DNA of 7,672 nucleotides from UBA8437 sp963933195 (GTDB lineage Bacteria; Planctomycetota; Planctomycetia; Planctomycetales; Planctomycetaceae), in NCBI GenBank assembly GCA_963933195.1, contig CAWVUS010000262.1, positions 1 to 7,672 on the forward strand, in the 5' to 3' direction. Under the pieces are notes generated by a model. It saw nothing but the letters and a program-made list of their open reading frames with translations. It did no database searches and had not been told where the DNA came from. Position 1 is the first letter of the stretch; each line of letters begins with the position of its first letter. Below are positions 7,151 through 7,672 of the stretch, piece by piece. Position numbers and translations under genes: made by a program.

Positions 7151-7672
7151 ATGATCGTCTGGAACTGGATCAAGACAATCTGGCGATGGGTGATGGCCGG
7201 TGTACGACTGGTGTTTGGCCTGGGTCTTCGCACGACCCGGATGCCTCGCTGGGTCTACCGACTGCTGCATTTTCTGATCATCACCACGATCACCGTCGTG
7301 CTGGCGATTTACAGTCGCGACATCGTCACACCCTCGAACATCGCCACGGAACTGCCCCAGGTCCAGGACTGGTGGTGTGGAATCCTCTTCCTGGCTCTTT
7401 ACGCGTTTGTGCGGACGATCCACTACTTCTATTGCCTGCTGTTGATGGAGGAGAGTTCGGCCTATCCCGACATCGACCGGGCCTGGGCGGCGGGCATGGA
7501 CGCGCTCGCCCGCAATGGGCTCGACATCCGTTCGATCCCGATTTTCCCGATCATTGGGCTGACAGAAGAGGAGGAGACCCAGTTCTTTTCCGGGGCGAGA
7601 TTTCACGCGCGTGTCGTGGCTCCCGGCATCGATGAGTCACCGATGCCGTTGCGTTTCTTTGCCAACCGGGAA
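7151..7672 (+). CDS. Two-TM membrane protein, TssM/IcmF-like N-terminus with degenerate P-loop (5' part, runs off right edge)
   Basis: 174 codons are visible before the right edge. The start is the ATG directly after an in-frame TAG. Residues 1-26 form a Trp/Arg-rich amphipathic stretch (IVWNWIKTIWRWVMAGVRL). Two hydrophobic helices follow at about 38-54 (LLHFLIITTITVVLAIY) and 75-97 (ILFLALYAF then IHYFYCLLL). After them comes a soluble region with DRAWAAGMDALARNGLDI (108-125), then IPIFPIIG (129-136). Two closely spaced N-terminal helices, a helical spacer and a strand ending in Gly are the order seen in TssM/IcmF proteins, where a Walker A motif GxxxxGK[ST] follows. Here it reads GLTEEEET (136-143): first Gly and last Thr fit, while the inner Gly-Lys is Glu-Glu. 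A later FxARVVAP...PLRFFAN segment could be the continuation. The family call is by resemblance only; an unrelated planctomycete membrane protein is possible. That it is a real gene is much surer than its family. Confidence 0.75.
   Translation, partial: MIVWNWIKTIWRWVMAGVRLVFGLGLRTTRMPRWVYRLLHFLIITTITVVLAIYSRDIVTPSNIATELPQVQDWWCGILFLALYAFVRTIHYFYCLLLMEESSAYPDIDRAWAAGMDALARNGLDIRSIPIFPIIGLTEEEETQFFSGARFHARVVAPGIDESPMPLRFFANRE

Noticed and set aside
7024..7635. Open frame of 203 codons on the plus strand overlapping the right-hand gene
   Set aside because: The overlapping frame starting at 7151 gives two clear membrane helices and a coherent protein that stays open to the window edge. The 7024 frame is Arg/Pro/His/Asp-rich and has no such features.

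Overview
The window looks like chromosomal DNA from a planctomycete (Planctomycetes/Pirellula-type lineage). Three things point there: moderately GC-rich coding DNA, a very large protein with long Pro/Ala/Glu linkers, and above all the N-terminal tag VELLEDRTLLS on the left-hand gene. That tag is typical of large planctomycete surface proteins (LEPR-XLL-like motif). The assignment is inference from these signals; no marker gene is present.

Layout. (1) Positions 1-1081, minus strand: the 5' part (360 codons) of a large adhesin-like protein with the LEDR tag and calcium-binding RTX-type/haemagglutinin-like beta repeats, running off the left edge. (2) Positions 1082-1566: a divergent intergenic region of about 485 bases with lower GC, holding the control signals of both flanking genes and a doubtful small ORF interrupted by a stop. 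(3) Positions 1567-7008, plus strand: one very large gene of 1813 codons. It encodes a single-pass membrane protein with a caspase-like (peptidase C14-type) domain just after the membrane segment, two or more long helical stretches separated by low-complexity linkers, and a C-terminal half made of beta domains, one holding a perfect EF-hand-type calcium loop. The catalytic His-Gly of the caspase-like domain is kept, but the position of the catalytic Cys is Gly, so it reads as a pseudo-caspase. (4) Positions 7009-7150: a short gap with no clear terminator. (5) Positions 7151-7672, plus strand: the first 174 codons of a two-TM membrane protein. Its cytoplasmic region starts like the TssM/IcmF family but has a degenerate P-loop; it runs off the right edge.

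The two plus-strand genes lie 142 bases apart in the same orientation with nothing terminator-like between them, so they may form an operon. If so, this would be a membrane-associated pair: a cytoplasm-facing IcmF-like protein and a giant periplasm-facing pseudo-caspase scaffold. The function is unknown, and a link to type VI secretion-like machinery is only a hypothesis. The adhesin is transcribed divergently and may be unrelated.
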